From contig DJFN01000172.1 in NCBI GenBank assembly GCA_002432085.1, forward strand, positions 22,688-32,593: a stretch of DNA of 9,906 bases, read 5' to 3'. This DNA comes from Flavobacteriales bacterium UBA5871 (GTDB taxonomy: Bacteria > Bacteroidota > Bacteroidia > Flavobacteriales_D > Crocinitomicaceae). The position numbers and the translations under genes are program-made. Shown here in pieces: positions 1 to 5,773 of this stretch; positions within the stretch are counted from its first letter, which is position 1, and each line of letters starts with the position of its first letter. Below the pieces are notes generated by a model that saw nothing but the letters and a program-made list of their open reading frames with translations, was not told where the DNA came from and did not search any database.

Positions 1-113
1 AAGCAGCTCACACTGTTGATCTTATTCAGCTTTACGCCTTCGATGATACCGTTGTTGATGAACTGACAGGCGGCGTAATCGTCGGCGTTCATTATGATCT
101 GCTTCTTGCTCAT
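1..113 (-). CDS. ChbG/YdjC-type carbohydrate deacetylase, N-terminal fragment
   Basis: Only the first 37 codons are in the window; the gene continues past position 1. Reading the minus strand from the ATG at 113 gives a start MSKKQIIMNADDYAACQF followed by NNGIIEGVKLNKINSVSC. The NADDY motif (residues 9-13) right after a short beta-strand, then a segment of the form N-x-G-I-x-E-G, is the hallmark N-terminus of the ChbG/HpnK (YdjC) family, which removes acetyl groups from N-acetylated sugars such as chitooligosaccharides. In this family the Asp pair contributes to the divalent metal site. There is no signal peptide, so a cytoplasmic enzyme is expected. The Gly that usually follows NADD(Y/F) is Ala here, a small deviation. 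The substrate cannot be judged from this fragment. No convincing Bacteroidota promoter was found upstream. Confidence 0.72.
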   Translation of the reverse strand, partial: MSKKQIIMNADDYAACQFINNGIIEGVKLNKINSVSC

Positions 114-172
114 AGTAGTTGCTTTGAAAGTGAATGCGTTATCGGAGCAATGCTACGGACTTTTTTTGATTT

Positions 173-202
173 AATGGAAAATTTCAAAATGGAAAATTTG
201 GA
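173..202. repeat. Two-copy 15-bp AT-rich tandem repeat
   Basis: The 12-mer AATGGAAAATTT occurs at 173-184 and again at 188-199, giving two adjacent 15-bp units that differ only in their last three bases. It lies upstream of the deacetylase start. It could be a slippage product or a paired binding site; nothing in the sequence decides. Confidence 0.6.
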
Positions 203-239
203 ACAATCAAAGACCAACTTTCAATTTTGGAATTTTTTT

Positions 240-428
240 ACCACAAAGGAGCAAAGAATAATGGCTTTGCTGTGTTTGTTAAGAAAGCAAAGGCATTTAA
301 GGTGAATCTTACGATTGGCAACTTAATTTCCTTCCGCATAGCGGAAGAGGGTGAAGCATATTCTAAACGAGTTCTCTTTGCTTCCTTTCCGTGAAAGTGC
401 GTCAAGAAAGACTTTGCTCCTTTGTGGT
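240..428. repeat. 189-bp fold-back element with 17-bp perfect terminal inverted repeats
   Basis: The left end ACCACAAAGGAGCAAAG (240-256) is the exact reverse complement of the right end (412-428). Weaker complementarity continues inward, for example AGAAAGCAAAGG near 281 against CTCTTTGCTTCC near 373. Almost exactly at the centre sits a perfect 7-bp hairpin, CTTCCGC-ATA-GCGGAAG (331-347). The element encodes nothing convincing. It begins 11 bp beyond the beta-lactamase-like stop codon, so it could end that transcript, but it also has the form of a dispersed intergenic repeat or MITE. No target-site duplication is obvious at its ends. Confidence 0.7.
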
Positions 429-439
429 GAAAGATTCTT

Positions 440-1654
440 CTATTCTTCGAATTCTTCGTCGTCTTTTTTTGACTTCCCAAACTGCTTAATCGACTCCTTG
501 AGATTCTCAAAAGGCGCGAATGGATAATTTCCAAACGCCAGCGACAGCCGGTTGATGCGGAAGATCCGGCGGGTGTAGCGGTTCGATAAAATGATCATGC
601 AAACCGTGTCGGAACGCAGCGTAGCGTAACACCCCGTGTTGCCGTGCCACCATCCTGTATGAAAGAAAAACGGCTGTTTGCCCTGTTCTTCACGCATGCG
701 GATGCCAAGTCCGTAATTGGCTTTGCCTTCGCGTTCGTAGCTGTAGCCTTTGAACATCTCGGCTTTCATGGCTTTGCTCAGGAACGCATCGGAATAGGTC
801 GCTTTGTCGAATTTCAGCAGATCGCGGGCGGTGGTGTAGAGGTTTTTATCGCCGTAGACGTAGTCAAGGTGCGTTGTTTCCTGCAAAACACCTTTTGAAT
901 TGTAGGACTGCGCCATCAGCTGTTTTTCCCGCGACGGCTCGTAAATAAACGAATCGGTCATTTCCAGCGGATGGAAGATCAGCTCGTCCATTGCTTTCGG
1001 GAACGATTTCCCGGTCACTTTTTCGACCACCAGCGCCAGCAGGGCATAATTCGTGTTGCAATACGAGAACAGCGTGCCGGCAGGGTAGTAGAGCGGTATC
1101 TTATGTTTGTTGAGCGCTTGCAATACATCTTTATTGCGCATCATTTTCGACCGCGGCCAGATCGTGTCGGGAAAATAGCCGTAATACGGAATGCCCGAAC
1201 GGTGATTCAGCAGCATACGGACGGTAATTCCATCGTAAGGAAGTGTGGGCAGATACGTGCGCACATCTTTATCCAAAACGATTTTTCCCTGGTCGACCAG
1301 TCGCAGAACAGCCACCGCCGTAACGGTTTTCGAGATCGAAGCAACGTGCATGGGCGTATGGGCCGACATCGCGTGCTTCTGGTTGATATCCGCCATTCCC
1401 TGGTAATGCTCGAAAATAATGCGGCCGTTTTTTGCCACCAGGAACATTCCGCTGAACTTGTCCGCCTGAATCTGATTGTAGAAATAAGAACGGATCGTAT
1501 CGGCGTAATTGCTCGCATAATTATGCGGCAGATCACCGAAAGCAACATCGTAGGAAACAGGCTTCGGACGAGCAGGAGCAGGCTTCTTTTTCTCCTCACA
1601 ACCCGCCAGCACCGCCGCCAGCAACCAACCGTATAACAAGACCGTTTTCCGCAT
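440..1654 (-). CDS. Serine beta-lactamase-like (class C/PBP fold) lipoprotein
   Basis: A 404-residue serine hydrolase of the beta-lactamase class C / esterase / DD-peptidase superfamily. An N-terminal lipoprotein signal ends in LAGC with the lipidated Cys at residue 19, followed by a charged and Pro-rich linker (20-34). The catalytic motifs are in order: SISK (106-109, nucleophile Ser106 and Lys109), YCN (198-200, the YxN motif) and HTG (332-334, in place of KTG, common in the esterase/peptidase branches). Spacing fits the family. An acidic tail, KSKKDDEEFEE, closes the protein. The start at 1654 is preferred over an in-frame ATG at 1732, because the lipoprotein signal begins there, a -7 promoter element lies 6 bp upstream, and the extra codons fall in repeat DNA. 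Expected location is a lipid-anchored envelope protein. The substrate (D-amino-acid peptide, ester or beta-lactam) is unknown; annotating it as antibiotic resistance would be unjustified. It appears monocistronic. Confidence 0.9.
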   Translation of the reverse strand: MRKTVLLYGWLLAAVLAGCEEKKKPAPARPKPVSYDVAFGDLPHNYASNYADTIRSYFYNQIQADKFSGMFLVAKNGRIIFEHYQGMADINQKHAMSAHTPMHVASISKTVTAVAVLRLVDQGKIVLDKDVRTYLPTLPYDGITVRMLLNHRSGIPYYGYFPDTIWPRSKMMRNKDVLQALNKHKIPLYYPAGTLFSYCNTNYALLALVVEKVTGKSFPKAMDELIFHPLEMTDSFIYEPSREKQLMAQSYNSKGVLQETTHLDYVYGDKNLYTTARDLLKFDKATYSDAFLSKAMKAEMFKGYSYEREGKANYGLGIRMREEQGKQPFFFHTGWWHGNTGCYATLRSDTVCMIILSNRYTRRIFRINRLSLAFGNYPFAPFENLKESIKQFGKSKKDDEEFEE

Positions 1655-1660
1655 TTCGAG

Positions 1661-1670
1661 TGCAAAGATA
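1661..1670 (-). promoter_or_regulatory. Bacteroidota -7 promoter element for the lipoprotein gene
   Basis: On the minus strand TATCTTTGCA ends 6 bp before the ATG at 1654. It matches the Bacteroidota primary-sigma -7 consensus TAnnTTTG exactly. Transcription would begin at or just before the start codon, giving a very short or leaderless 5' end. No matching -33 TTG is visible; that position is occupied by GAGTT/AACTC octamers. Confidence 0.6.
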
Positions 1671-1675
1671 ATCAG

Positions 1676-1741
1676 GAGTTGCTGAGTTGGCGAGTTATGA
1701 GTTGCTAGTTGTTTTCCAACTCTGAAACTCATTCACTCTTT
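1676..1741. repeat. Degenerate 8-bp repeat cluster (GAGTTnnn, then AACTCnnn)
   Basis: The units are GAGTTGCT, GAGTTGGC, GAGTTAT, GAGTTGCT and AGTTG, then after a short gap AACTCTGA, AACTCATT and CACTCTTT. Spacing is about 8 bp, with one 7-bp unit. The two halves are in opposite orientation, so the cluster can fold on itself and on the second cluster (1790-1868). It abuts the lipoprotein promoter. Confidence 0.7.
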
Positions 1742-2011
1742 TGTGTTGGTCGGCTTCACTTAAGGAGAGATAAAGAAATTCAAACTTCCAACTCATAACT
1801 CTTCAACTCACCAACTCAAAAACTCACCAACTCACAAACTCGTTTTACCGCTCATCAACTCGCAGCTGTTTTTAGTTCATTCATGGATTTATGATACCGT
1901 TGATTCCGAAAAGTCTGTGCTGCTGTCCGACGATCTGCTACATTCATCCCGAAAAAAAATTATATCGGGTGTTACCTATCCGTGTTCTATTCATTAAAGG
2001 GCAAAAAATTA
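1742..2011. other. Non-coding spacer upstream of the sigma factor gene
   Basis: Together with 1655-1741 this forms a spacer of about 357 bp between divergently transcribed genes. It contains the AACTC octamer cluster (1790-1868) and then about 140 bp of ordinary AT-rich sequence that should hold the sigma operon promoter. No TAnnTTTG match is exact here; TACCGTTG near 1893 and TATCCGTG near 1978 are imperfect. A short inverted pair CCCGA/TCGGG flanks an A/T run near 1949-1969. Confidence 0.55.
1790..1868. repeat. Degenerate 8-bp AACTCnnn tandem repeats
   Basis: Successive units from 1790 are AACTCAT, AACTCTTC, AACTCACC, AACTCAAA, AACTCACC, AACTCAC and AAACTCG, then a further AACTCGCAG at 1857. 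Most units are exactly 8 bp long. CAACTCATAACTC (1789-1801) is the perfect reverse complement of GAGTTATGAGTTG (1692-1704), a 13-bp match that links the two clusters. Confidence 0.75.
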
Positions 2012-2560
2012 ATGCAGGTAATGGCGGAAGAGACATACAAGCTCTCGCATCTGGACAAGACCGAGCTCCTTGGCGAAATCTACAATCGCTATGGAAAGAA
2101 GTTGTATTCCTATGCGATAAGGACCTGGAATGTCTCCGAAGACGAAGCCTGGACATTGATCTACAAAACCCTTTACAAGGTCATTGACACGCTGGGCAAT
2201 TACACATTCGAAACGGAAGAAAAGTTCGCTTCGTTCGTATTCCGGATCTTCATCAACTATCTGCGGAACCATTACCGCGATACGAAGAAAGAAGAAGGCT
2301 TTGTGACCACCGATCTCGAGAAGGTGGAAAAACATGCCGGCGGAACACAGGCGGAATCGGCAGTGAATCCGAAGTTGAAGGTGCTCGACGAAGAACTCGA
2401 CAAAATGGAAGACTGGCAGCGCATGCTCCTCTTGCTGCGAAGCGAAGGCATGGCTTACAGTCAGATTGCGAAGTTCATCGACAAGCCCGAAAACCAGTTG
2501 AAAGTGTACTACCAGCGATTGAAAGAACAATTAACGAAAAAACTCCATGAGCGCATTTGA
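2012..2560 (+). CDS. ECF-family RNA polymerase sigma factor
   Basis: A 182-residue protein with the two-domain layout of extracytoplasmic-function sigma factors. The sigma-70 region 2 helices occupy about residues 17-90 (LLGEIYNRYGKKLYSYA through FASFVFRIFINYLRNHYRD). A charged linker follows, then region 4 at about 125-180 with the helix-turn-helix around MAYSQIAKFIDKPENQLKVYY. It would direct core polymerase to a small regulon. The start at 2012 has AAAGGG 10 nt upstream; an ATG at 2021 (MAEETYK) is nearly as good, and an in-frame GTG at 1982 seems too far upstream. Its last 14 bases overlap the next gene, indicating one operon with translational coupling. That partner is a membrane protein, the usual arrangement for a sigma/anti-sigma pair. 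The target promoters are unknown. Region 2 is divergent, so the family call rests on overall pattern and context. Confidence 0.87.
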   Translation: MQVMAEETYKLSHLDKTELLGEIYNRYGKKLYSYAIRTWNVSEDEAWTLIYKTLYKVIDTLGNYTFETEEKFASFVFRIFINYLRNHYRDTKKEEGFVTTDLEKVEKHAGGTQAESAVNPKLKVLDEELDKMEDWQRMLLLLRSEGMAYSQIAKFIDKPENQLKVYYQRLKEQLTKKLHERI

Positions 2561-4349
2561 TTCAACCATTACGGACCGGGAACTCCGGGATCTGTTCAAG
2601 GCAAGGATCTTAGCCTCGGACGGAGATGATTTTGTAACGGATAAATTCATCGAGATGGAAGCAAAACTGGCATTCGCTACACCTGCAGCCGTGTTCATTC
2701 CTATGGGGAAAGAACAGGAGCTGCTTTCAAAACTGGGCATGAAATCCGGTACAAAGCTCGCCGCTAAATTCGGTATGAAATGGCTGTTCACCGGCCTGAG
2801 CTGTGCAACGGTAGCCGTAGCTACGGTGGTTTACAACATGGACCAGAAGCCCGAAACTCCTAAACCGGCCGTCGTTGCCATCAGCAATGTGCCGCAGCAG
2901 GAAGAAGACACAACAACCGTTGCCCCGACACCAGAAATCGTAACAACCAATAGTACAGAACCCTCTCCGGCAATTCTACCTGAAGTAACAAAGCCCGAGC
3001 CGGAGCAGCTATCCCCTTTCTTAGCCGAAGCATTACCCGTAGCCCGGATTACACCTCCGGCCATGCCGACGCTGCCAAGAGGGATAGCTGTTATGGGGTT
3101 TCTGCCCATCGAGCCGCCAAATTATTTCTTCAGCATGGGCTCGGAAGAAACCGACACGGTGTTCAGCGGCGTGAAACAGCTGGAAATAAGCGCGGTCCAA
3201 AGCGATATTTTCATCAAGTCCTCGCCCGACAAGCTGGTGCACATCCGTACTGTAATCCCGACAACGGAAAACCGGGATGAGCATGAAGTGCCGATCTATC
3301 CGGTCGAGTACGAGCAACGCGGCCAGTCACTGAAAATGTCCGTTCATTCGAACGCGCGCTGCGGTGGCGGTCACGATCCGAACGGCACCTTGTACATCGA
3401 AGTTCCGGAAGGCATCAATATGACCATTCACACGAACAACGGAGACGTCGAGGTAAAAGGCTTGCGCAGCGGTCGCTGCAAAGCTGAAAGTGATTTCGGA
3501 AATGTTCGCATCGAAAATTGCAAGATGGAAATCGAAACCGGTGCTACCAGTGGCGAGATCGATATCAGAGAAGTTACCGGAAGCGTGAAAGCAGATGCTT
3601 CGTTCGGTGATATCCACCTCTCAGTGATCAACGGTCCTGTCAACATACATTCGGCATCGGGTGCGATCAACGGTACGCTTCTCCAGGGAAACACCACCAT
3701 TGTTTCCGATTTCGGGTCTGTGGAACTGCACCGGATCACGGGCATGCTCAGCGTGCAATCCACATCGGGTTCCGTGGTGATCGATAGTCTCGCAGGAACG
3801 ACCTGCGCCATACAAAACGACATCGGTAACGTAACGCTGACCAATGTAACGGCGACGACCACGCTGAACGTCGAGTCGGGAGATATTTCCGTGAAAGACC
3901 TTACCGGCGACCTGACAGCAGAAAACGCTTTCGGCGATATCACTATTACCCAGATGAAAGGCAAGCTGATCGTCGATAACTCATCCGGCAGCACAAGTAT
4001 TATGGACCTTGACGGAAACCTCGACGTCGAATCGGATTTCGGCAACATCGTGCTGGTAGATACCAAAGGCGAGGCGGTGATCACGGCACATTCCGGAAAC
4101 GTAACGGCCAAAAACATGGAGCTCACGGGCAATATGAATGTGACACTTGACTACGGAAACGGCAACTTCCGCCTGAAAAACAACTACGACGAGCTGAACT
4201 TCGACCTCGCAGCCGATTTCGGTAAAGTGAAGGTGCAGAAAGGAAGCCGGAAAAAGGAAGCAGAAAACGGAACGCTGGTCATGACCAACGATCATTCGAA
4301 ATATCTCGTTACCGCTAGAGCATCTTCGGGTAACATCTTATTTGACTGA
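2547..4349 (+). CDS. Probable anti-sigma factor fused to DUF4097-like beta-repeat domain
   Basis: A 600-residue single-pass membrane protein. Residues 1-78 are a charged cytoplasmic segment (RELRDLFKARIL near the start) of the kind found in Bacteroidota anti-sigma factors. Residues 79-96 form one hydrophobic helix (WLFTGLSCATVAVATVVY). Residues 100-175 are a Pro/Thr/Glu-rich spacer. From about 200 to the end is a DUF4097-like (putative adhesin) beta-rich domain. In it Gly residues recur every 18-19 residues (299, 318, 336, 354, 372, 390, 408, 427, 445, 463, 481, 499, 517), alternating between aromatic-Gly turns (DFG, SFG, AFG) and Ser-Gly turns (TSG, ASG, ESG), consistent with rungs of a parallel beta-solenoid. 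Topology is inferred as N-in, solenoid in the periplasm. The 14-bp overlap with the sigma gene suggests it binds and restrains that sigma factor, with the solenoid sensing an envelope ligand or state. This is inference; no ZAS-type His/Cys zinc motif is present. The gene ends at an intrinsic terminator. Confidence 0.82.
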   Translation: MSAFDSTITDRELRDLFKARILASDGDDFVTDKFIEMEAKLAFATPAAVFIPMGKEQELLSKLGMKSGTKLAAKFGMKWLFTGLSCATVAVATVVYNMDQKPETPKPAVVAISNVPQQEEDTTTVAPTPEIVTTNSTEPSPAILPEVTKPEPEQLSPFLAEALPVARITPPAMPTLPRGIAVMGFLPIEPPNYFFSMGSEETDTVFSGVKQLEISAVQSDIFIKSSPDKLVHIRTVIPTTENRDEHEVPIYPVEYEQRGQSLKMSVHSNARCGGGHDPNGTLYIEVPEGINMTIHTNNGDVEVKGLRSGRCKAESDFGNVRIENCKMEIETGATSGEIDIREVTGSVKADASFGDIHLSVINGPVNIHSASGAINGTLLQGNTTIVSDFGSVELHRITGMLSVQSTSGSVVIDSLAGTTCAIQNDIGNVTLTNVTATTTLNVESGDISVKDLTGDLTAENAFGDITITQMKGKLIVDNSSGSTSIMDLDGNLDVESDFGNIVLVDTKGEAVITAHSGNVTAKNMELTGNMNVTLDYGNGNFRLKNNYDELNFDLAADFGKVKVQKGSRKKEAENGTLVMTNDHSKYLVTARASSGNILFD

Positions 4350-4401
4350 GTGTAGCATAAGTAAATTTAAAGAGAGTTAGGTAAAAAAGCCCAGTCAGAT
4401 A

Positions 4402-4438
4402 ACGGGCGGTGAGGAGAGTGCACCGCCCGTTTCTTTTT
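4402..4438 (+). terminator. Intrinsic terminator of the sigma operon
   Basis: A perfect 10-bp GC-rich stem, ACGGGCGGTG (4402-4411) with CACCGCCCGT (4421-4430), encloses a 9-nt loop and is followed directly by TTCTTTTT. It lies about 50 bp past the stop codon at 4349 and should end the sigma/anti-sigma transcript. Confidence 0.92.
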
Positions 4439-4604
4439 CCTCCGAATTGTTCCACTCTGAAAAATGAAACTCTGGGCTTCGTAGATTCGCTATCCTCGAT
4501 TGTTATAAGAATGATCCGATTGCATCAAACATTGATCATTAATTGGTGGAGGTAAAACAGAAGAGTTTCTGAAAATGATTTTATTCAAGCCGGCTGGCAG
4601 GCCA

Positions 4605-4662
4605 ACCGATCTCGGAAAGCGCTTGCGTTTGGGATCCTGATCCCTTCTTTCCGTTGATCGGT
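4605..4662. repeat. Branched fold-back structure, possible structured RNA or dispersed repeat
   Basis: ACCGATC-T-CGGAAAG (4605-4619) pairs with CTTTCCG-TT-GATCGGT (4647-4662), giving 14 base pairs with one small internal loop. Inside are two further hairpins: CGC-TT-GCG (4620-4627) and GGGAT-CCTG-ATCCC (4631-4644). On the minus strand this lies downstream of the VOC gene, so it could be a 3' untranslated structure; it could equally be a copy of a genome-wide intergenic repeat. Confidence 0.6.
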
Positions 4663-4700
4663 CCCTGGCGGACGGCGATCTGCGCAATCGGAAAATGCGT

Positions 4701-4739
4701 TTTTTGGTATCCGCCGCGGCGGAGGGCTATGGCCAAAAA
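4701..4739. repeat. Palindrome block: TTTTTGG / 14-bp palindrome / CCAAAAA
   Basis: TCCGCCGCGGCGGA (4710-4723) is a perfect 14-bp palindrome. It is flanked by TTTTTGG (4701-4707) and its complement CCAAAAA (4733-4739), which makes a nested inverted repeat. It starts just 9 bp past the VOC stop codon on the minus strand and may take part in ending that transcript, although the run of T that a classical terminator needs is interrupted. Confidence 0.6.
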
Positions 4740-4747
4740 GTAACAAT

Positions 4748-5116
4748 TCAATTCATAGAGTGCAATGCGACCCGGTTTCCTTCCGTGTCCATGATGTGAG
4801 CCATATAGCCGTTCGGGCCGATAGAGGTTTTCGGCATGAGGATCTTTCCCCCCGCCGATTCGACCTTTGAAAGCGGAACACTCAGATCGTCGCCACCATT
4901 GAGGTAAACAACGGCGCCGGTTGCCGATGGCTCGAAACCTTCGCCCTGAACGATTCCACCGCCGACACCGTTCTGCATATCGCTGGGAAGCATGCCGTAA
5001 CGATATTCCGGATGCGGCATTTCCTGGATCTGACTTCCGTAAAGTGTTTCGTAAAAAGCTTTGGCGCGGTCGAAATCCTTCACCGGGATTTCAAACCAGT
5101 TAATTGCATTAATCAT
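4748..5116 (-). CDS. VOC-family (glyoxalase/bleomycin-resistance fold) protein
   Basis: A complete 122-residue single-domain VOC protein. It opens with INWFEIPVKDFDRAKAFYE (residues 2-20), the typical first beta-alpha module, and closes with a second module ending MAHIMDTEGNRVALHS (105-120). Glu9 and Glu112 sit where metal-binding acidic residues lie in VOC enzymes, so a metal site shared across a dimer is possible. The family includes glyoxalases, dioxygenases, isomerases and binding proteins, so the reaction cannot be assigned. Length is normal for the family. It has no signal peptide and should be cytoplasmic. It is transcribed away from the gamma-carbonic-anhydrase-like gene across a spacer of about 140 bp. 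Its own downstream side carries the palindrome block and fold-back. Confidence 0.88.
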   Translation of the reverse strand: MINAINWFEIPVKDFDRAKAFYETLYGSQIQEMPHPEYRYGMLPSDMQNGVGGGIVQGEGFEPSATGAVVYLNGGDDLSVPLSKVESAGGKILMPKTSIGPNGYMAHIMDTEGNRVALHSMN

Positions 5117-5258
5117 CGTATAAAGAATATTGGTTAGGGCAAGTTAGCGCTTTTTCATGATACATTTTTGTCAGCGATTGCAATAAATAAACCGACGCTC
5201 AGAAATGTACGTGTGATCACCGAAAACGGTATTTTTACAACATCTCAAAAAACAAAAA
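5117..5258. promoter_or_regulatory. Divergent promoter region, VOC gene and gamma-CA-like gene
   Basis: This 142-bp spacer separates two divergent genes and must carry both promoters. It is AT-rich. TATTTTTA near 5230, about 20 bp before the plus-strand ATG, resembles the TAnnTTTG -7 element with one mismatch; TATTCTTTA just before the VOC start is a looser match. The plus-strand gene has an A-rich leader (CAAAAAACAAAAA) and no Shine-Dalgarno site, as is common in Bacteroidota. Confidence 0.4.
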
Positions 5259-5771
5259 ATGGCTCTTATCAAAGCATGTCGCGGGACCGAACCGCAATTC
5301 GGAGCAGATGTCTGGCTGGCGGAAAACGCTACTGTCGTCGGTGATGTCATCATGGGCGATCGCTGCTCCGTCTGGTTCAATGCCGTAATCCGCGGCGACG
5401 TGAATTCCATCCGCATGGGCGACCAGGTCAACGTTCAGGATGGTGCTGTGATCCATTGTACCTACGAAAAGACAAAAACAGTAATCGGCAATAACGTTTC
5501 CATCGGACACAACGCGCTGGTACACGGCTGCACGATCGAAGACAACGTGCTCGTAGGCATGGGTGCTATCGTGATGGATAATTGTTACATCGAAGAGAAC
5601 TGCATCATCGCTGCAGGGGCCATTCTGCTCGAAAACACGCGCGTGGAATCGTGGAGCATCTACGCCGGCGTTCCCGCCAAAAAAGTAAAAACGCTTTCTC
5701 CCGAGCTCTTCGCCGGAGAAGTACAGCGCATAGCGAACAATTACGTGATGTATTCCGGCTGGTTTAAATAG
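5259..5771 (+). CDS. Gamma-carbonic-anhydrase family hexapeptide-repeat protein
   Basis: A complete 170-residue left-handed beta-helix protein of the YrdA/PaaY (gamma carbonic anhydrase-like) family. Hexapeptide rungs run from about residue 12 to 140 (for example VWLAENATVVGDVIMG, then SVWFNAVIRGDVNSIRMGD). The three zinc-ligand histidines of the family are present: His66 in GAVIH, and His84 and His89 in SIGHNALVHG. A C-terminal helix (about 147-165) packs against the helix, and the protein is expected to form a cytoplasmic trimer. The family signature IYAGVPAKKVK is at 134-144. Members bind zinc or iron; some hydrate CO2 and many have no demonstrated activity, so the reaction is left open. 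Start, length and residues all fit. It stands alone and is followed by an 8-bp repeat array rather than a recognisable terminator. Confidence 0.94.
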   Translation: MALIKACRGTEPQFGADVWLAENATVVGDVIMGDRCSVWFNAVIRGDVNSIRMGDQVNVQDGAVIHCTYEKTKTVIGNNVSIGHNALVHGCTIEDNVLVGMGAIVMDNCYIEENCIIAAGAILLENTRVESWSIYAGVPAKKVKTLSPELFAGEVQRIANNYVMYSGWFK

Positions 5772-5773
5772 AG

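Larger units (their letters stand above)
114..439. other. Non-coding spacer between deacetylase and beta-lactamase-like gene
   Basis: No credible gene was seen on either strand. The spacer is AT-rich near the deacetylase start. It holds a two-copy 15-bp repeat (173-202) and a fold-back element (240-428), listed separately. It must contain the deacetylase promoter, but no clear TAnnTTTG element stands out. Confidence 0.6.
4441..4747. other. Non-coding spacer with strong secondary-structure potential
   Basis: There is no credible gene between the terminator and the VOC gene stop. The spacer holds a 7-bp inverted pair AATGATC/GATCATT (4510-4516, 4534-4540), a large branched fold-back (4605-4662) and a GC-rich palindrome block (4701-4739), the last two listed separately. 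It lies 3' of genes on both strands. Confidence 0.6.

Noticed and set aside
971..1636. A 221-codon plus-strand open frame opposite the beta-lactamase-like gene
   Set aside because: The minus-strand gene has all three catalytic motifs, a lipoprotein signal and a promoter; the antisense frame shows no family features.
440..1654. Calling the lipoprotein an antibiotic-resistance beta-lactamase
   Set aside because: The SxxK/YxN/HTG fold is shared with esterases and D-amino-acid peptidases; HTG in place of KTG and lipid anchoring give no support for antibiotic hydrolysis.
1655..1732. An extended N-terminus for the lipoprotein gene starting at 1732
   Set aside because: It would place 26 repeat-encoded residues ahead of a clean lipoprotein signal, and the -7 promoter element lies inside the extension.
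3428..4132. A 234-codon minus-strand open frame opposite the DUF4097-like gene
   Set aside because: Its Ser/Pro-rich, repeat-like translation is the mirror of the 18-residue repeats on the plus strand, with no independent start signal or domain.
4490..4687. A 65-codon minus-strand open frame in the spacer
   Set aside because: It falls on the fold-back structure, is Arg/Pro-rich, has no start signal and resembles no family I know.
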